The notes below the pieces were generated by a model, which ran no database searches, was not told where the DNA came from, and saw only the letters and a program-made list of their open reading frames with translations. From NCBI GenBank assembly GCA_947168065.1, contig CAMVKH010000004.1:62001-126000 (forward strand): a stretch of 64,000 nucleotides of DNA. Direction: 5' to 3'. Positions within the stretch are counted from its first letter, which is position 1. Each line of letters opens with the position of its first letter. This document shows, piece by piece, positions 20,236 to 29,892 of the stretch. Origin of the DNA: an uncultured Bacteroidales bacterium. GTDB taxonomy: Bacteria > Bacteroidota > Bacteroidia > Bacteroidales > UBA932. Both the position numbers and the translations under genes were made by a program.

Positions 20236-20691
20236 ATGGAAGTCATTCTCAAACAAGACATTCAGAACCTTGGTAACAAGGACGACATCGTGACCGTACG
20301 CAACGGTTACGGCGCCAACTGGCTGATTCCCCAGGGCCTGGCCATCATGGCCACCCCGACCGCCAAGAAAATCCACGCCGAGAACATGCGTCAGCGCGCC
20401 CACAAGGAGCAGGCGCTCCGCGACGCCGCCGAGAAACTCGCCGCCCAGCTCGCAGAGGTGACCGTCAAGGTCCCCGCCAAGGTGAGCGAGACCGGCAAGG
20501 TATTCGGTTCCGTGAGCAACATCCAGGTTGCCGAAGCCCTCGAGGCCGCCGGTTTCAACGTGGATCGCAAGAACATCACCCTCGTGGGCGAAAACCTGAT
20601 CAAGCAGGTGGGCGACTACGAAGCCGTGGTCAAGTGCTACAAGGACATCAAAGCTACCGTCAAACTGCAGGTAGTCGGCGAAGAAGCCTAA
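20236..20691 (+). CDS. rplI: 50S ribosomal protein L9
   Basis: MEVILKQDIQNLGNKDDIVTVRNGYGANWLIPQGLA. Confidence 0.97.
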   Translation: MEVILKQDIQNLGNKDDIVTVRNGYGANWLIPQGLAIMATPTAKKIHAENMRQRAHKEQALRDAAEKLAAQLAEVTVKVPAKVSETGKVFGSVSNIQVAEALEAAGFNVDRKNITLVGENLIKQVGDYEAVVKCYKDIKATVKLQVVGEEA

Positions 20692-20709
20692 ACGAATACG
20701 GACAGAAAA

Positions 20710-20745
20710 ACAGGACATGCCTATGGACATGTCCTGTTTTTTTTA
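20710..20745 (+). terminator. Intrinsic terminator after rplI
   Basis: ACAGGACATG-cctatgga-CATGTCCTGT followed by T-run. Confidence 0.85.
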
Positions 20746-20780
20746 TATCTTTGTCCCAAACACTCAAACACTTATCTGTC

Positions 20781-21182
20781 ATGAAAAGAATCCTCTCGAC
20801 CCTGGTTATCGCGCTGATGGCGATTACTCTGACCTGTTCTTGCGACATCTTGTTTGGCGAAGAGGGCAGCGGCAGCAACGAACTTGCCGGCACTTCCTGG
20901 AAACTGGACAACCAAAGCGACCCGGTGTATTACGGCGCCCATGTCGTCTATCTGGTGACGATCGGCAAGACGAATGAATTCACTTTCACCCGCACGGTGG
21001 ACGGCACCGAATACACGATGAAAGGCACCTACGATTACGATGGCGGAAAGGGCAAGGCCTATCTGTACAATACTTATGGTGACGACCAGACTTCGGAGTA
21101 CTGGCTCACCTTTACGGTCAGCGGCGATACAATGGTCCTCACCTACAGCCTTCGCGACGTTACGCTGACCAAGGTCAAATAA
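20781..21182 (+). CDS. Small lipoprotein of unknown function
   Basis: MKRILSTLVIALMAITLTCSCD lipobox; TATCTTTG promoter at 20746-20753. Confidence 0.7.
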   Translation: MKRILSTLVIALMAITLTCSCDILFGEEGSGSNELAGTSWKLDNQSDPVYYGAHVVYLVTIGKTNEFTFTRTVDGTEYTMKGTYDYDGGKGKAYLYNTYGDDQTSEYWLTFTVSGDTMVLTYSLRDVTLTKVK

Positions 21183-21257
21183 TCAAAGATGTGTTCTGAT
21201 AATAGACGCGCCCATGGCCTGGAGCGTTCTTCATACTGGCGCACGATGTATGACAAG

Positions 21258-21345
21258 TGCTCCCAATAGCGTCAAATAGCCGCCATTGGGAGCATTATTG
21301 GCTTTATTTGCTCCCAATGGAAGAAAAAAACCGCCATTGGGAGCA
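21258..21345. repeat. REP-like doublet: two 37-bp TGCTCCCAAT...CCGCCATTGGGAGCA units
   Basis: Units 21258-21294 and 21309-21345, 14-bp spacer. Confidence 0.85.
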
Positions 21346-21362
21346 CTTATGCGTCTAACACG

Positions 21363-22376
21363 TCAGAGATTCCGCTCGATATCACTCCAGCGGAGTTTCT
21401 TTCCGGAGAGGAAGAAGCGCAGGACGATACTGCCGTCATAGAGGCCGATGTTGTTGCACTCTTCTTCGAAGGGAGACGGATCTTCGTCGCGGCGCATGCG
21501 GCGATAGTCGCGATGTGCCCGCCAGACGGATTTGAAGAAACTCCAGCGGCCCGTTACCAGATAGACGGCAGCGGAAGCACCGTCGAGGAGCATCCTGACA
21601 AAGATACGGCGTCTGCGGATGCGCTCCGGAAGGTTCTTGTAGAGCATCAGCAGGTTGTTGCGGTAGTTGAAATAGAGTTTCTGCGGTGAATTGTTGGGCA
21701 GGGTGCCGCCCCCTACGTGCCAGACCGTCGAAGCGGGCACGCACCAGACCTGATAGCCCAAGAGCTTGGCCCGCCAGCAGAAATCAATCTCCTCCATATG
21801 GGCGAAGAAACTGTCGTCCAGACCGCCGAGATGGTGGTACAGTGCGCTGCGCACCATCATGCAGGCGCCCGTCGCCCAGAAGCACTCTTCCGGCGTGTCG
21901 TACTGTCCCTGGTCTTTCTCCAGGTTCGAGAGGATGCGGCCGCGGCAGAAGGGATAGCCGTAGCGGTCGATGAATCCGCCGGCCGCACCTGCGTATTCAA
22001 AGCGGTCCCGCTCGGCCATGGAGAGGACCTTCGGCTGGCAGATGCCCACATCGGGGTGCTCTTCCATGAAGGAGACCAGCGGCTCGAGCCAGCCTTCGCC
22101 TACCTCGATGTCGGAGTTGAGCAGGATATAGTAGTCGGCGTCGATTTCGCGCAGGGCGCGGTTGTAGCCGCCCGTGAAGCCGTAGTTCCGGTCGAAGCAA
22201 AGCGTGCGGATTTCGGGATAAGCCTCCTTCAGCCAGTCCACGGAACCGTCGGTTGAACCATTGTCGGCCACCACGATGAAGGAGCCGCAGCAGGAGGTGC
22301 GTTCCACCAGCGCAGGCAGGTAGGTTTGAAGCATCTTCAGCCCGTTCCAGTTGAGAATGACGACGGCGATATCCAT
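21363..22376 (-). CDS. Glycosyltransferase family 2
   Basis: MDIAVVILNWNGLKMLQTYLPAL, VADNGSTDGSVDWL, NSDIEVGEGWLEPL. Confidence 0.92.
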   Translation of the reverse strand: MDIAVVILNWNGLKMLQTYLPALVERTSCCGSFIVVADNGSTDGSVDWLKEAYPEIRTLCFDRNYGFTGGYNRALREIDADYYILLNSDIEVGEGWLEPLVSFMEEHPDVGICQPKVLSMAERDRFEYAGAAGGFIDRYGYPFCRGRILSNLEKDQGQYDTPEECFWATGACMMVRSALYHHLGGLDDSFFAHMEEIDFCWRAKLLGYQVWCVPASTVWHVGGGTLPNNSPQKLYFNYRNNLLMLYKNLPERIRRRRIFVRMLLDGASAAVYLVTGRWSFFKSVWRAHRDYRRMRRDEDPSPFEEECNNIGLYDGSIVLRFFLSGKKLRWSDIERNL

Positions 22377-22378
22377 GG

Positions 22379-23521
22379 TCAGCGGAGTTTGATGAACGAT
22401 TTGCACAGGATCCGCATCAGGGCCATCAGGACGAGCGCTCCGGCAATCAGGATGCTGGCATAGAGTTGTTCACGGATACGGTGGCGCAAGATTACCACGT
22501 CGGGATCTTCTTCCAGCACTTCGGCCAGGTTCACGTCGTCCAGCTCGACATTGGCCCATTTCGAAACGATGGTCCCGTCGTAGAAATACACGGCGCCGCC
22601 GTTGCTGCGGTTGAGGGTCATGAGCGACTTGCGGTCGGCCGGTTCGTAATCACCCGAGGGACCGTACATAATCACCTCGTGTCCCTGCATGAGCGCCGCG
22701 TTGCGGAAACGGTCGATGCGGTCCAGATGTTCTTTGTCGAGCGATTCGGGGCTGTAAACCGTTACGGCCAGCACCGGGCCATCCTTCCGCTCGAGCGTGA
22801 AATCGACCTGAGCCATCTTGGTCGAGCCGCCCACCTGGACGGTCTTGCTGTCAAGGTAGGTCCAGCTGTCGTCGGGCAGATTGTCGAGCGTGAATTCTTC
22901 CGTATGGCCGTCCTTGGTATAGAGGAAGGTCGTCTCGAAACGCGCCTGATTCTCCTGCGCGAGTTCATCGAGGCTGTTGCCTACACGGTAGGCCGTGAAA
23001 TCAACCTGGGGGATGGTGGCCAGCGCGCGGACAGAAACGGCCAGCGCCAGCAGGGCGAAGATGCCCACGAACAGCCATTCCATCCACGCCGGGGCCAGCC
23101 GGGTTGCCCGTTTACGACCGAGGAAGATCAGGAAGGCAAGCACCAGCAGGATCACGTTCTTGATGAAAGTCTGGGTATTGGTCAGATGGATGGCCTCGCC
23201 GAAACAGCCGCAGTCGCTGATGGGATTGTAGAGCATCAGGTAGAGCGTCAAGGCCGTGAAAAATGCCATCATCAGGAGGGCGACCCAGGCGATGATGCGG
23301 ATGCGCAGGCCGCTGAGCACGCAGATACCCGTCGTGAATTCAACCGTAGCCAGGCCCATGCCCAGCAGCACGGCGGAGGATTGCAGGAAATCCAGGTGCA
23401 TGAAGTCGAGGTACTCCTTGACGATGAGCCCGGTCCCGACCGGATCGAGCAGTTTGAGTGCCCCCGACACGATAAAGGTCAGGGCGAAAATCACCCGGCA
23501 AAGGCCACGCAGGAATCTCAT
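22379..23521 (-). CDS. DoxX/MauE-like membrane protein (BT_3928-type)
   Basis: FIVSGALKLLDPVGTGLIVKEYL; ISDCGCFGEAI conserved motif; multiple TM segments. Confidence 0.8.
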   Translation of the reverse strand: MRFLRGLCRVIFALTFIVSGALKLLDPVGTGLIVKEYLDFMHLDFLQSSAVLLGMGLATVEFTTGICVLSGLRIRIIAWVALLMMAFFTALTLYLMLYNPISDCGCFGEAIHLTNTQTFIKNVILLVLAFLIFLGRKRATRLAPAWMEWLFVGIFALLALAVSVRALATIPQVDFTAYRVGNSLDELAQENQARFETTFLYTKDGHTEEFTLDNLPDDSWTYLDSKTVQVGGSTKMAQVDFTLERKDGPVLAVTVYSPESLDKEHLDRIDRFRNAALMQGHEVIMYGPSGDYEPADRKSLMTLNRSNGGAVYFYDGTIVSKWANVELDDVNLAEVLEEDPDVVILRHRIREQLYASILIAGALVLMALMRILCKSFIKLR

Positions 23522-24195
23522 AAGGCGGCGTCGATTTGGTCGCGGATGCGGCGGAAGATGTCGGCGGCGGGGAGCATGTGCCCCTCGCAGTCGCTGCAGT
23601 CGATGCGGATGAACGACGCGTCAAGTGCGCACTGCTCCTCATAGAGGGCCCGCACTTTCTCCTGGAAGTGGATGTCTGCTTCGTGGATGTCAGTCTTGCC
23701 TTCCAGATAGGAGCGGTCGCCGCCCTTGCGGCTCGCGCGGAGTTTGGCGTCCACGAATCCGATGGGCACATCGAGGAAGAGGTTGAGGGTCGGGCGAGGG
23801 ATGTCGAAATGCTTGTATTCGAGATCAAAGATCCAGTCGCGGAGCGCGTCGGATTCCGCCCGGGTGGGGAGCTTGGCGCACTGGAAGGCGATGTTGGAAT
23901 AGACATAGCGGTCAAGCACGACCACGCGGCCCTGGTCCATCCAACTGCGGATCTGGGCGGCTGCATCCCGCCGGTCTTCGGCGAAGAGCAGGGCGACGAG
24001 CTGGGGATGGACCTGGTCGATCGAACCGAAGTCTCCCCGCAGGAACTTCGCGATGAGTTCGCCGTAGACCGGCGCGCTGTAGCGGGGGAAGTGCAGGTAT
24101 TCCACTTTCCGGCCCAGGGAGGAGAAGTAGGAAGTAACCATCTTGAGCTGCGTCGATTTACCGGCGCCGTCCAAACCTTCGATTACGATCAGCAT
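23518..24195 (-). CDS. tmk: Thymidylate kinase
   Basis: MLIVIEGLDGAGKSTQLKMV; VVLDRYVYSNIAFQ. Confidence 0.95.
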   Translation of the reverse strand: MLIVIEGLDGAGKSTQLKMVTSYFSSLGRKVEYLHFPRYSAPVYGELIAKFLRGDFGSIDQVHPQLVALLFAEDRRDAAAQIRSWMDQGRVVVLDRYVYSNIAFQCAKLPTRAESDALRDWIFDLEYKHFDIPRPTLNLFLDVPIGFVDAKLRASRKGGDRSYLEGKTDIHEADIHFQEKVRALYEEQCALDASFIRIDCSDCEGHMLPAADIFRRIRDQIDAAL

Positions 24196-24211
24196 ATCGT
24201 TTTTTTTCTTA

Positions 24212-24219
24212 TATCTTTG
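24212..24219 (+). promoter_or_regulatory. -7 element TATCTTTG for folP
   Basis: TAnnTTTG 37 nt upstream of folP ATG. Confidence 0.6.
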
Positions 24220-24255
24220 TATTCAACTTGTAAAGGTACAAAAAGAAACGACATC

Positions 24256-25005
24256 ATGGAAAGCGGTCCGACGAAAATCATGGGGATCATCAACCTGAAT
24301 CCCGACTCGTTCTACGAGCCTTCCCGCGCCGCGACGGAAAGTGCTTTCCGTCGCCGGGCAGACAGCCTGCTGGCACAGGGAGCCGACATCCTGGATCTGG
24401 GCGCCGTGTCCTCCCGGCCGGGGGCGACGGATGTCGGTGCAGATGAGGAGTGGGCGCGCCTCGAGCCTGCCCTCGAGACGCTCCGGCGCTATTACCCCGG
24501 CGTCACGGTCTCGATCGACACCTTCCGTTCCTCCATCGTGGTAATGGCCTACCAGGCCATCGGCCGCTTCTGGGTCAACGACATTTCCGCCGGAGAATGG
24601 GACGACGCCATGCTGCCGGTCGTCGGCAGGCTGGGGCTCCGCTACGTGGCCATGCACCACCAGGGAACGTTTGAGACGATGCATGACGACTATCACTACG
24701 ACAACGTGGTAGAGAGCGTCAAACAGTATTTCCGCGACTTCGCCGTCCGTGCCAAGGAAGCCGGCGTAGCCGACTGGATCCTCGACCCGGGCTTCGGCTT
24801 TTCCAAGAGCGACCAGGACAACCAGACGCTGTTCGACCATCTCGACGAACTGAAGTCCTTCCGCCGTCCCATCCTGGTCGGCGTCTCCCGCAAACGCTTC
24901 ATCTGGCGTCCCCGCCTGCTGACCCCGCATACCTGCGACGCCGTCGTGCGCGAATACGAAGAACGCGCCCAGGCCATGGGCGCGTCCATCATCCGTCGGC
25001 ACTGA
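24256..25005 (+). CDS. folP: Dihydropteroate synthase
   Basis: IMGIINLNPDSFYEPS, LDLGAVSSRPGA, VSIDTFRSS, DPGFGFSKS, VGVSRKRF; truncated C-terminus. Confidence 0.92.
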   Translation: MESGPTKIMGIINLNPDSFYEPSRAATESAFRRRADSLLAQGADILDLGAVSSRPGATDVGADEEWARLEPALETLRRYYPGVTVSIDTFRSSIVVMAYQAIGRFWVNDISAGEWDDAMLPVVGRLGLRYVAMHHQGTFETMHDDYHYDNVVESVKQYFRDFAVRAKEAGVADWILDPGFGFSKSDQDNQTLFDHLDELKSFRRPILVGVSRKRFIWRPRLLTPHTCDAVVREYEERAQAMGASIIRRH

Positions 25006-25063
25006 TCCGATCCTGGCTGATAAATATCTAATAAACAGATGATTCCAAAAAATAGCCCCCATA

Positions 25064-25513
25064 CTAAGGCTTCTGCACAACGACAATTCGCGCAAAACCA
25101 TAGTGATTGGGCGCAAAACCGGTAGTATCAAGCAAATCTATTCCCAAAGCCTGTTTCTCACCGGTTGTGTTTTTCAATGCTGAAATGGTATAGCGAGTTT
25201 CCATCGACGATATCTTTTCCCGTGTTACAGAAAAATGCCCCTCTGGCGCAGTACTGCCGATCCGTGCCCAGTCATCCAGTTGTTTCTTCTCTGGATTATC
25301 AAGATAATATGCTATGAGTTTGAGGCTCCCGCCGTCTGGGCTTATCTCATATTCGCTTTGGTTGTTCAGTTTATTTCCGTCAATGGAGACGAATATCTTG
25401 AGATAGCCGTCTTGATGAAGTTCGTCCGCGCCTGTCTCTTCTTGAATAGCTGCGCATCCTGCAATCATTGAAACGACTGCCAGTAAATCCAATAAATAAA
25501 GAATTCTTTTCAT
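25064..25513 (-). CDS. Small lipoprotein of unknown function
   Basis: MKRILYLLDLLAVVSMIAGCAAI lipobox; AT-richer local composition. Confidence 0.6.
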   Translation of the reverse strand: MKRILYLLDLLAVVSMIAGCAAIQEETGADELHQDGYLKIFVSIDGNKLNNQSEYEISPDGGSLKLIAYYLDNPEKKQLDDWARIGSTAPEGHFSVTREKISSMETRYTISALKNTTGEKQALGIDLLDTTGFAPNHYGFARIVVVQKP

Positions 25514-25800
25514 AGTTTATCCTTTTTAATAATTGATGCAGATTGAAGGGAAAATGTTGCGTGCTACTTACATTAATTTTGGCTCCATCCAATAAACGTA
25601 ATCGTGAATTCTACTTAGAAGTGCAACACACTTCAAAAGTCTGAGTATCCGCAAAAAAATAGAAGCTGAAGGGTTGACTCAATTAAAAGAGATTCGATCA
25701 CTAGAGATAATGAGTCCTGGAAAAAGGAGCGAAGACTCGAATAATCGTTTGTAAACGCCGTCCCTGGAGGGCAAATGTCAAATATCCAGTTAATTCCGAA

Positions 25801-25835
25801 AAATAGCCCCCGCTCGGCGAGCGGGGGCTATTTTC
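25801..25835 (-). terminator. Terminator of M49 peptidase gene (near-symmetrical)
   Basis: AAAATAGCCCCCGCTCGGCGAGCGGGGGCTATTTT. Confidence 0.8.
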
Positions 25836-25876
25836 AGCTATAAACTGTAAATCAGGCAGATAGCCTCCATGCGCGT

Positions 25877-27877
25877 CTAGAGCGTGCGGTACTTCTTGCC
25901 GTACTGGAGCTGCTGTTCGAGGAAGTCGGTGCCGTAAACGATCTTGTAGTCGACGGTTTCGCCATCCTTGACGACCGGGACGATCTCGGGGTTGATGAAA
26001 CCGCGGTAGGGTTTCAAGCCGAGGCTGGCGTAACGTGTGAGCACTTCCTTGTGGAGTTCGGGGTCGATGTCCACGGCGTAGTTCAGGACCAGGGCTTTGC
26101 CGGCTTCATAGTCGCCTTCCGACTTGATGCGCTGGATTTCGGCGAGCAGCTCGCCAAACAGGCCGCGGAGTTTCTCGAAGTCGTTGATCACGAAGTAGGT
26201 CTTGCCGTCGCGCACTTTCTTCTCGATGACGTTGTCGGCGCGGCCGTGCTCATAGCACCAGTCGGCGATCAGCTTGCGGTTCTGCATGTGGGCTTCGGTG
26301 TTCTTCTTACCCAGTTCGACCCGGCTGAACTGCGTCATGATGCCGTTGCGGATGTAACTCATATAGGCTGCCTTATACGCTTCGGGGCTGTCAAGCAGGC
26401 CCAGTTCCACCAGCTTGGGATCGGCCACGTAGTAGAGGCCGAACAGGTCGGCGCGCGCCTCTTCGAGCGTAGAGGTGAATTCCTTCAGGGCATTGGCAGG
26501 AGTGGTCTCGAGCAGCTGGCCGGAGCCGTGGCCGAGGCATTCATGAAGGTCGGTGTGGAGATTGTCGGTGATGCTGCCGTATTTCTTGCACAGGTCGATT
26601 TCGGCCTGGTCCCAGGCGAACTCGCTCAGGACGCTCTTGGGACGCTGTTCCGAAGCGAAGGTATAGGCGTCGGTGATGTTGGCGATGGTCACCGACTTGG
26701 AGCCGTGCTCCTTGCGGATCCAGTCGGCGTTGGGCAGGTTGATGCCGATGGCCGTGGCCGGATAGTTGTCGCCGGCGATGACGGCCACGTTGATGACCTT
26801 GGCCGAGACACCCTTGACCTCTTTCTTCTTGAAACGGGGATCCACCGGGGAATGGTCTTCGAACCACTGGGCGTTGCCGCTGATGATCTCGGTGCGGCGC
26901 GAAGCCTCGCGGTCGCGGTAGTTCACGATGCCCTCCCAGGATGCCTTGCGGCCGAGCGGGTCGTCATAATCCTCGATGAAACCGTTCACGAAGTCCACGT
27001 CGCTCTGCGTATCGCCTACCCAGGTAATATTGTACTGGTCCCACATCCGGAGGTCGCCGGTGCGGTAGTATTCCACCAGTTCGTCGATGTATTGTTTCTG
27101 CGTATCGTTCTCGGCGAAGGGACGGGCCGCCTCGAGATGGCCGATGATGACCTGGATGGCAGGTCCGTAGAGGCCGTCGGCCTTCCACGTCTTCTCGACG
27201 ATCTTTCCGCCTTCCTTGACGACCTTGCTGTTGAGTCCGTAGCTGATGGGGTGCGGATCGGACGGATCTTCCATCTTCGTATAGAAGTCGTTGACCTCGT
27301 CGGCCGTTACTCCGTCATAGAAGTTGACGGCGGAAGCTTCGACCAGGTCTTTCTCCGTGCCCTGATACTGCAGCGTGGGATAGAGGTCGGGATCGTAGAT
27401 CACCTGCAGCAGGAAATCCCGGCGGACGGGATCTTCGCCCACGGCGTCCATCAGCGTGGCGAAATAATCCTGCGCGCAAGCAGGCAGGATCTTGTCGTTG
27501 GCGTAGTGATGGTGGATGCCGTTGCTGAAGAACACGCGCTTGGCATAGACCAGGAAGTCGTTCCACTGGGCGCCCTTGCGTTCGCCCTTGTAGTTCTCGA
27601 GGATATCCTCCAGCAGATGCCGGATCTCGAGGTTGTAGCGGAAATTCTGGTCCCAGGTGATGTCGCGGCCGGCCTTGGCGGCTTCGCTCAGATGGTAGAT
27701 GTACGATTTCTGCTGGAAGGATAGTTCGTCCCAGCCCGGCACCTGGTAACGAAGCACCTCGATGTCAGCGAATTCGTCGATGGAGTATTGGAAATCGGGG
27801 TCGCCGGTCTTCGAACCGCATGCGGTCAGGACCAGGCCCAGTCCGGTGGTGATGATCATGGCTTTGAAAAGTCGCAT
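25877..27877 (-). CDS. Dipeptidyl-peptidase III-like metallopeptidase (M49), lipoprotein
   Basis: HECLGHGSGQL (HExxGH) and EEARADLFGLYYVAD; likely start MRLFKAMIITTGLGLVLTACGS. Confidence 0.9.
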   Translation of the reverse strand: MRLFKAMIITTGLGLVLTACGSKTGDPDFQYSIDEFADIEVLRYQVPGWDELSFQQKSYIYHLSEAAKAGRDITWDQNFRYNLEIRHLLEDILENYKGERKGAQWNDFLVYAKRVFFSNGIHHHYANDKILPACAQDYFATLMDAVGEDPVRRDFLLQVIYDPDLYPTLQYQGTEKDLVEASAVNFYDGVTADEVNDFYTKMEDPSDPHPISYGLNSKVVKEGGKIVEKTWKADGLYGPAIQVIIGHLEAARPFAENDTQKQYIDELVEYYRTGDLRMWDQYNITWVGDTQSDVDFVNGFIEDYDDPLGRKASWEGIVNYRDREASRRTEIISGNAQWFEDHSPVDPRFKKKEVKGVSAKVINVAVIAGDNYPATAIGINLPNADWIRKEHGSKSVTIANITDAYTFASEQRPKSVLSEFAWDQAEIDLCKKYGSITDNLHTDLHECLGHGSGQLLETTPANALKEFTSTLEEARADLFGLYYVADPKLVELGLLDSPEAYKAAYMSYIRNGIMTQFSRVELGKKNTEAHMQNRKLIADWCYEHGRADNVIEKKVRDGKTYFVINDFEKLRGLFGELLAEIQRIKSEGDYEAGKALVLNYAVDIDPELHKEVLTRYASLGLKPYRGFINPEIVPVVKDGETVDYKIVYGTDFLEQQLQYGKKYRTL

Positions 27878-27947
27878 ATACACTGAAAATAAAGGATTGG
27901 CACATTTTTTCCTTGACAAAGATACGGAATTTTCCTATCATTGCCTT

Positions 27948-29147
27948 ATGAAACGGATTTTGGGATTTCTGCTGGCACTGCTCTGCGTGACTTCCTGCCA
28001 CTGGTTCGATCCGGTGCAGAAAGACCGCCACGCCCTGCTCGTGTTCTTCTCAGGCAACAACAGTCTCTCCGGCTATGGCACGGAAGACCTGCAGAACTTC
28101 ATGGACGCCTACCTGCCGACCGCCCGCGACAAGGAGAACTACGTCATGGTCTATTACCACTTTACCGACCAGACCCCTACCCTGAGCCGGCTCTACAAGG
28201 ACCGCCAGGGCCAGACGGTGGAAGAGACCATCAAGACCTATCCTTTCTCGACCAATTCCGCCACCGCTACAACGCTGGAAACCGTCATCCGGGATGCCGA
28301 GCAGGCCTATCCCGCCGAACACCACGGCATGATCCTGTGGTCACACGCTACCGGCTTCCTGCCTGCCGGCTACTACAGCAATCCCCGCGAATCCACCAAG
28401 GGAGAGTCGATGATGAGCGTCGAGGCCGACCCGTACGCCTTCATGGTCAAGTCGTCCGAACCCGATTCCAAGAGTTTCGCGGAAGACCACGGCAGCGAGA
28501 TGGAACTCCTCGACCTGCAGAGGGCCCTGTCCAACTTCCACTACGATTACCTGATCTTCGACTGCTGCCTGATGGCCAACATCGAAGTCGCCTACCAGCT
28601 GCGCGACTGCTGCGACTATCTGCTCATGTCTCCTACCGAAATCCTGGCCGACGGCCTCCCCTACGACCAGATTACCCAGCCGCTGCTGACCCTGCCCCCG
28701 GAAGAGGCGCTCCGCCTCATCGGCGAGAAGTATATGAGCTACTACCGCGGTTTCTCGGGCGCCTACCGCTCGGCCACGATCACGCTCGTCAAAACCCAGG
28801 AGATGCAACGGCTCGCCACGGCCTGCCGGCAGATCTTCAAGGACCGCAGCGATGCGATCATGACGCTCGACCGCTCCAAAGTCCAGCCCTACTTCCGCAA
28901 CGGATGGCACTGGTACTACGACCTGGACGACTTCGTGAGCCAGCTGGCCGATGGCGACGAGTATGTGGAATTCGTCCGTGCGCTCTCGGACGTAGTCGTG
29001 TACAAAGACGCCACCGAGCACTTTATCGACGTGGACATCAAAAAGAATTCGGGTCTGAGCATTTACATCCCCAGACCCGGATACACTGTCTTGAACAATT
29101 ACTACAAGACCCTGGCCTGGAACAAGGCGACAGGGCTGATTCCGTAA
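27948..29147 (+). CDS. Clostripain-family (C11) cysteine peptidase lipoprotein
   Basis: LILWSHATGF His motif; YLIFDCCLMANIEVAYQLRD Cys motif; lipobox CVTSCHW. Confidence 0.9.
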   Translation: MKRILGFLLALLCVTSCHWFDPVQKDRHALLVFFSGNNSLSGYGTEDLQNFMDAYLPTARDKENYVMVYYHFTDQTPTLSRLYKDRQGQTVEETIKTYPFSTNSATATTLETVIRDAEQAYPAEHHGMILWSHATGFLPAGYYSNPRESTKGESMMSVEADPYAFMVKSSEPDSKSFAEDHGSEMELLDLQRALSNFHYDYLIFDCCLMANIEVAYQLRDCCDYLLMSPTEILADGLPYDQITQPLLTLPPEEALRLIGEKYMSYYRGFSGAYRSATITLVKTQEMQRLATACRQIFKDRSDAIMTLDRSKVQPYFRNGWHWYYDLDDFVSQLADGDEYVEFVRALSDVVVYKDATEHFIDVDIKKNSGLSIYIPRPGYTVLNNYYKTLAWNKATGLIP

Positions 29148-29708
29148 TTATTTCTTGTTCTTGAAATAGCGGTTGTAAAGGCCCTCGAAGCCTTTGCCGT
29201 GGCGTGCTTCATCCTTGGCCATCTCGTGGACGGAGTCGTGGATGGCGTCGTAGCCCAGCTGTTTGGCGCGCGTAGCGATGGCCTTCTTGCCTTCGCAGGC
29301 ACCGGCCTCGGCTTCCATGCGTTTCTTGAGGTTGGTTTCGGTATCCCAGACCATTTCGCCCAGCAGTTCGCAGATCTTGGCGGCGTGCTCGGCCTCTTCC
29401 CAGGCGTAGCGCTTGAACGCGTCGGCCACCTCGGGATAACCCTCGCGGTCGGCCTGACGGCTCATGGCCAGGTACATGCCCACCTCGGAGCATTCACCCC
29501 GGAAGTGATCCTGCAGGCCCTGCCAGACTTCGGGGTCGCAACCCTTGGCCACACCGAGCTTGTGCTCGTCGACGAAGGTCAGTCCGCCTTCGCTCTGGAC
29601 CAGTTCGTTGAATTTAGCCTTGGGAGCCTTGCACTGCGGGCACCGCTCGGGCGCCTCAGGTCCTTCGTGAACGTAACCGCAAACGGTACAAATCCATTTC
29701 TTTGCCAT
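29148..29708 (-). CDS. Rubrerythrin (rubredoxin domain at N-terminus)
   Basis: [36 protein letters not shown] and [13 protein letters not shown] di-iron motifs. Confidence 0.93.
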   Translation of the reverse strand: MAKKWICTVCGYVHEGPEAPERCPQCKAPKAKFNELVQSEGGLTFVDEHKLGVAKGCDPEVWQGLQDHFRGECSEVGMYLAMSRQADREGYPEVADAFKRYAWEEAEHAAKICELLGEMVWDTETNLKKRMEAEAGACEGKKAIATRAKQLGYDAIHDSVHEMAKDEARHGKGFEGLYNRYFKNKK

Positions 29709-29800
29709 GATTTCTATGATTTTAAGTGTTTTGTAGTTTAGAATCGTTATAAACTATTACAAAGATAGATATTAATTGTGCTTTCACAAAATTATTTTCT

Positions 29801-29892
29801 TATCTTTGCGGCCTGCCGAAAAGGGAAACCTTTTGGTGCAATGGGAGCCGGGCCCGATCCCGGCTTGAGTAACACATTTTAAATTCAAGGCA
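29801..29892 (+). promoter_or_regulatory. rplY/ctc promoter and structured leader
   Basis: TATCTTTG at 29801-29808; hairpins CCGAAAAGGGAAACCTTTTGG and AGCCGGG-cccgat-CCCGGCT. Confidence 0.5.

Noticed and set aside
21258-21345. CRISPR array
   Set aside because: Only two palindromic units with a 14-bp spacer and no cas genes; fits a REP-like doublet better
26051-27724. 557-aa plus-strand ORF
   Set aside because: Antisense shadow of the M49 peptidase gene
27895-27911. Additional sigma-54 promoter (TTGGCACATTTTTTCC)
   Set aside because: Lacks the TTGC -12 element and lies in an ordinary divergent gap with TATCTTTG-type boxes
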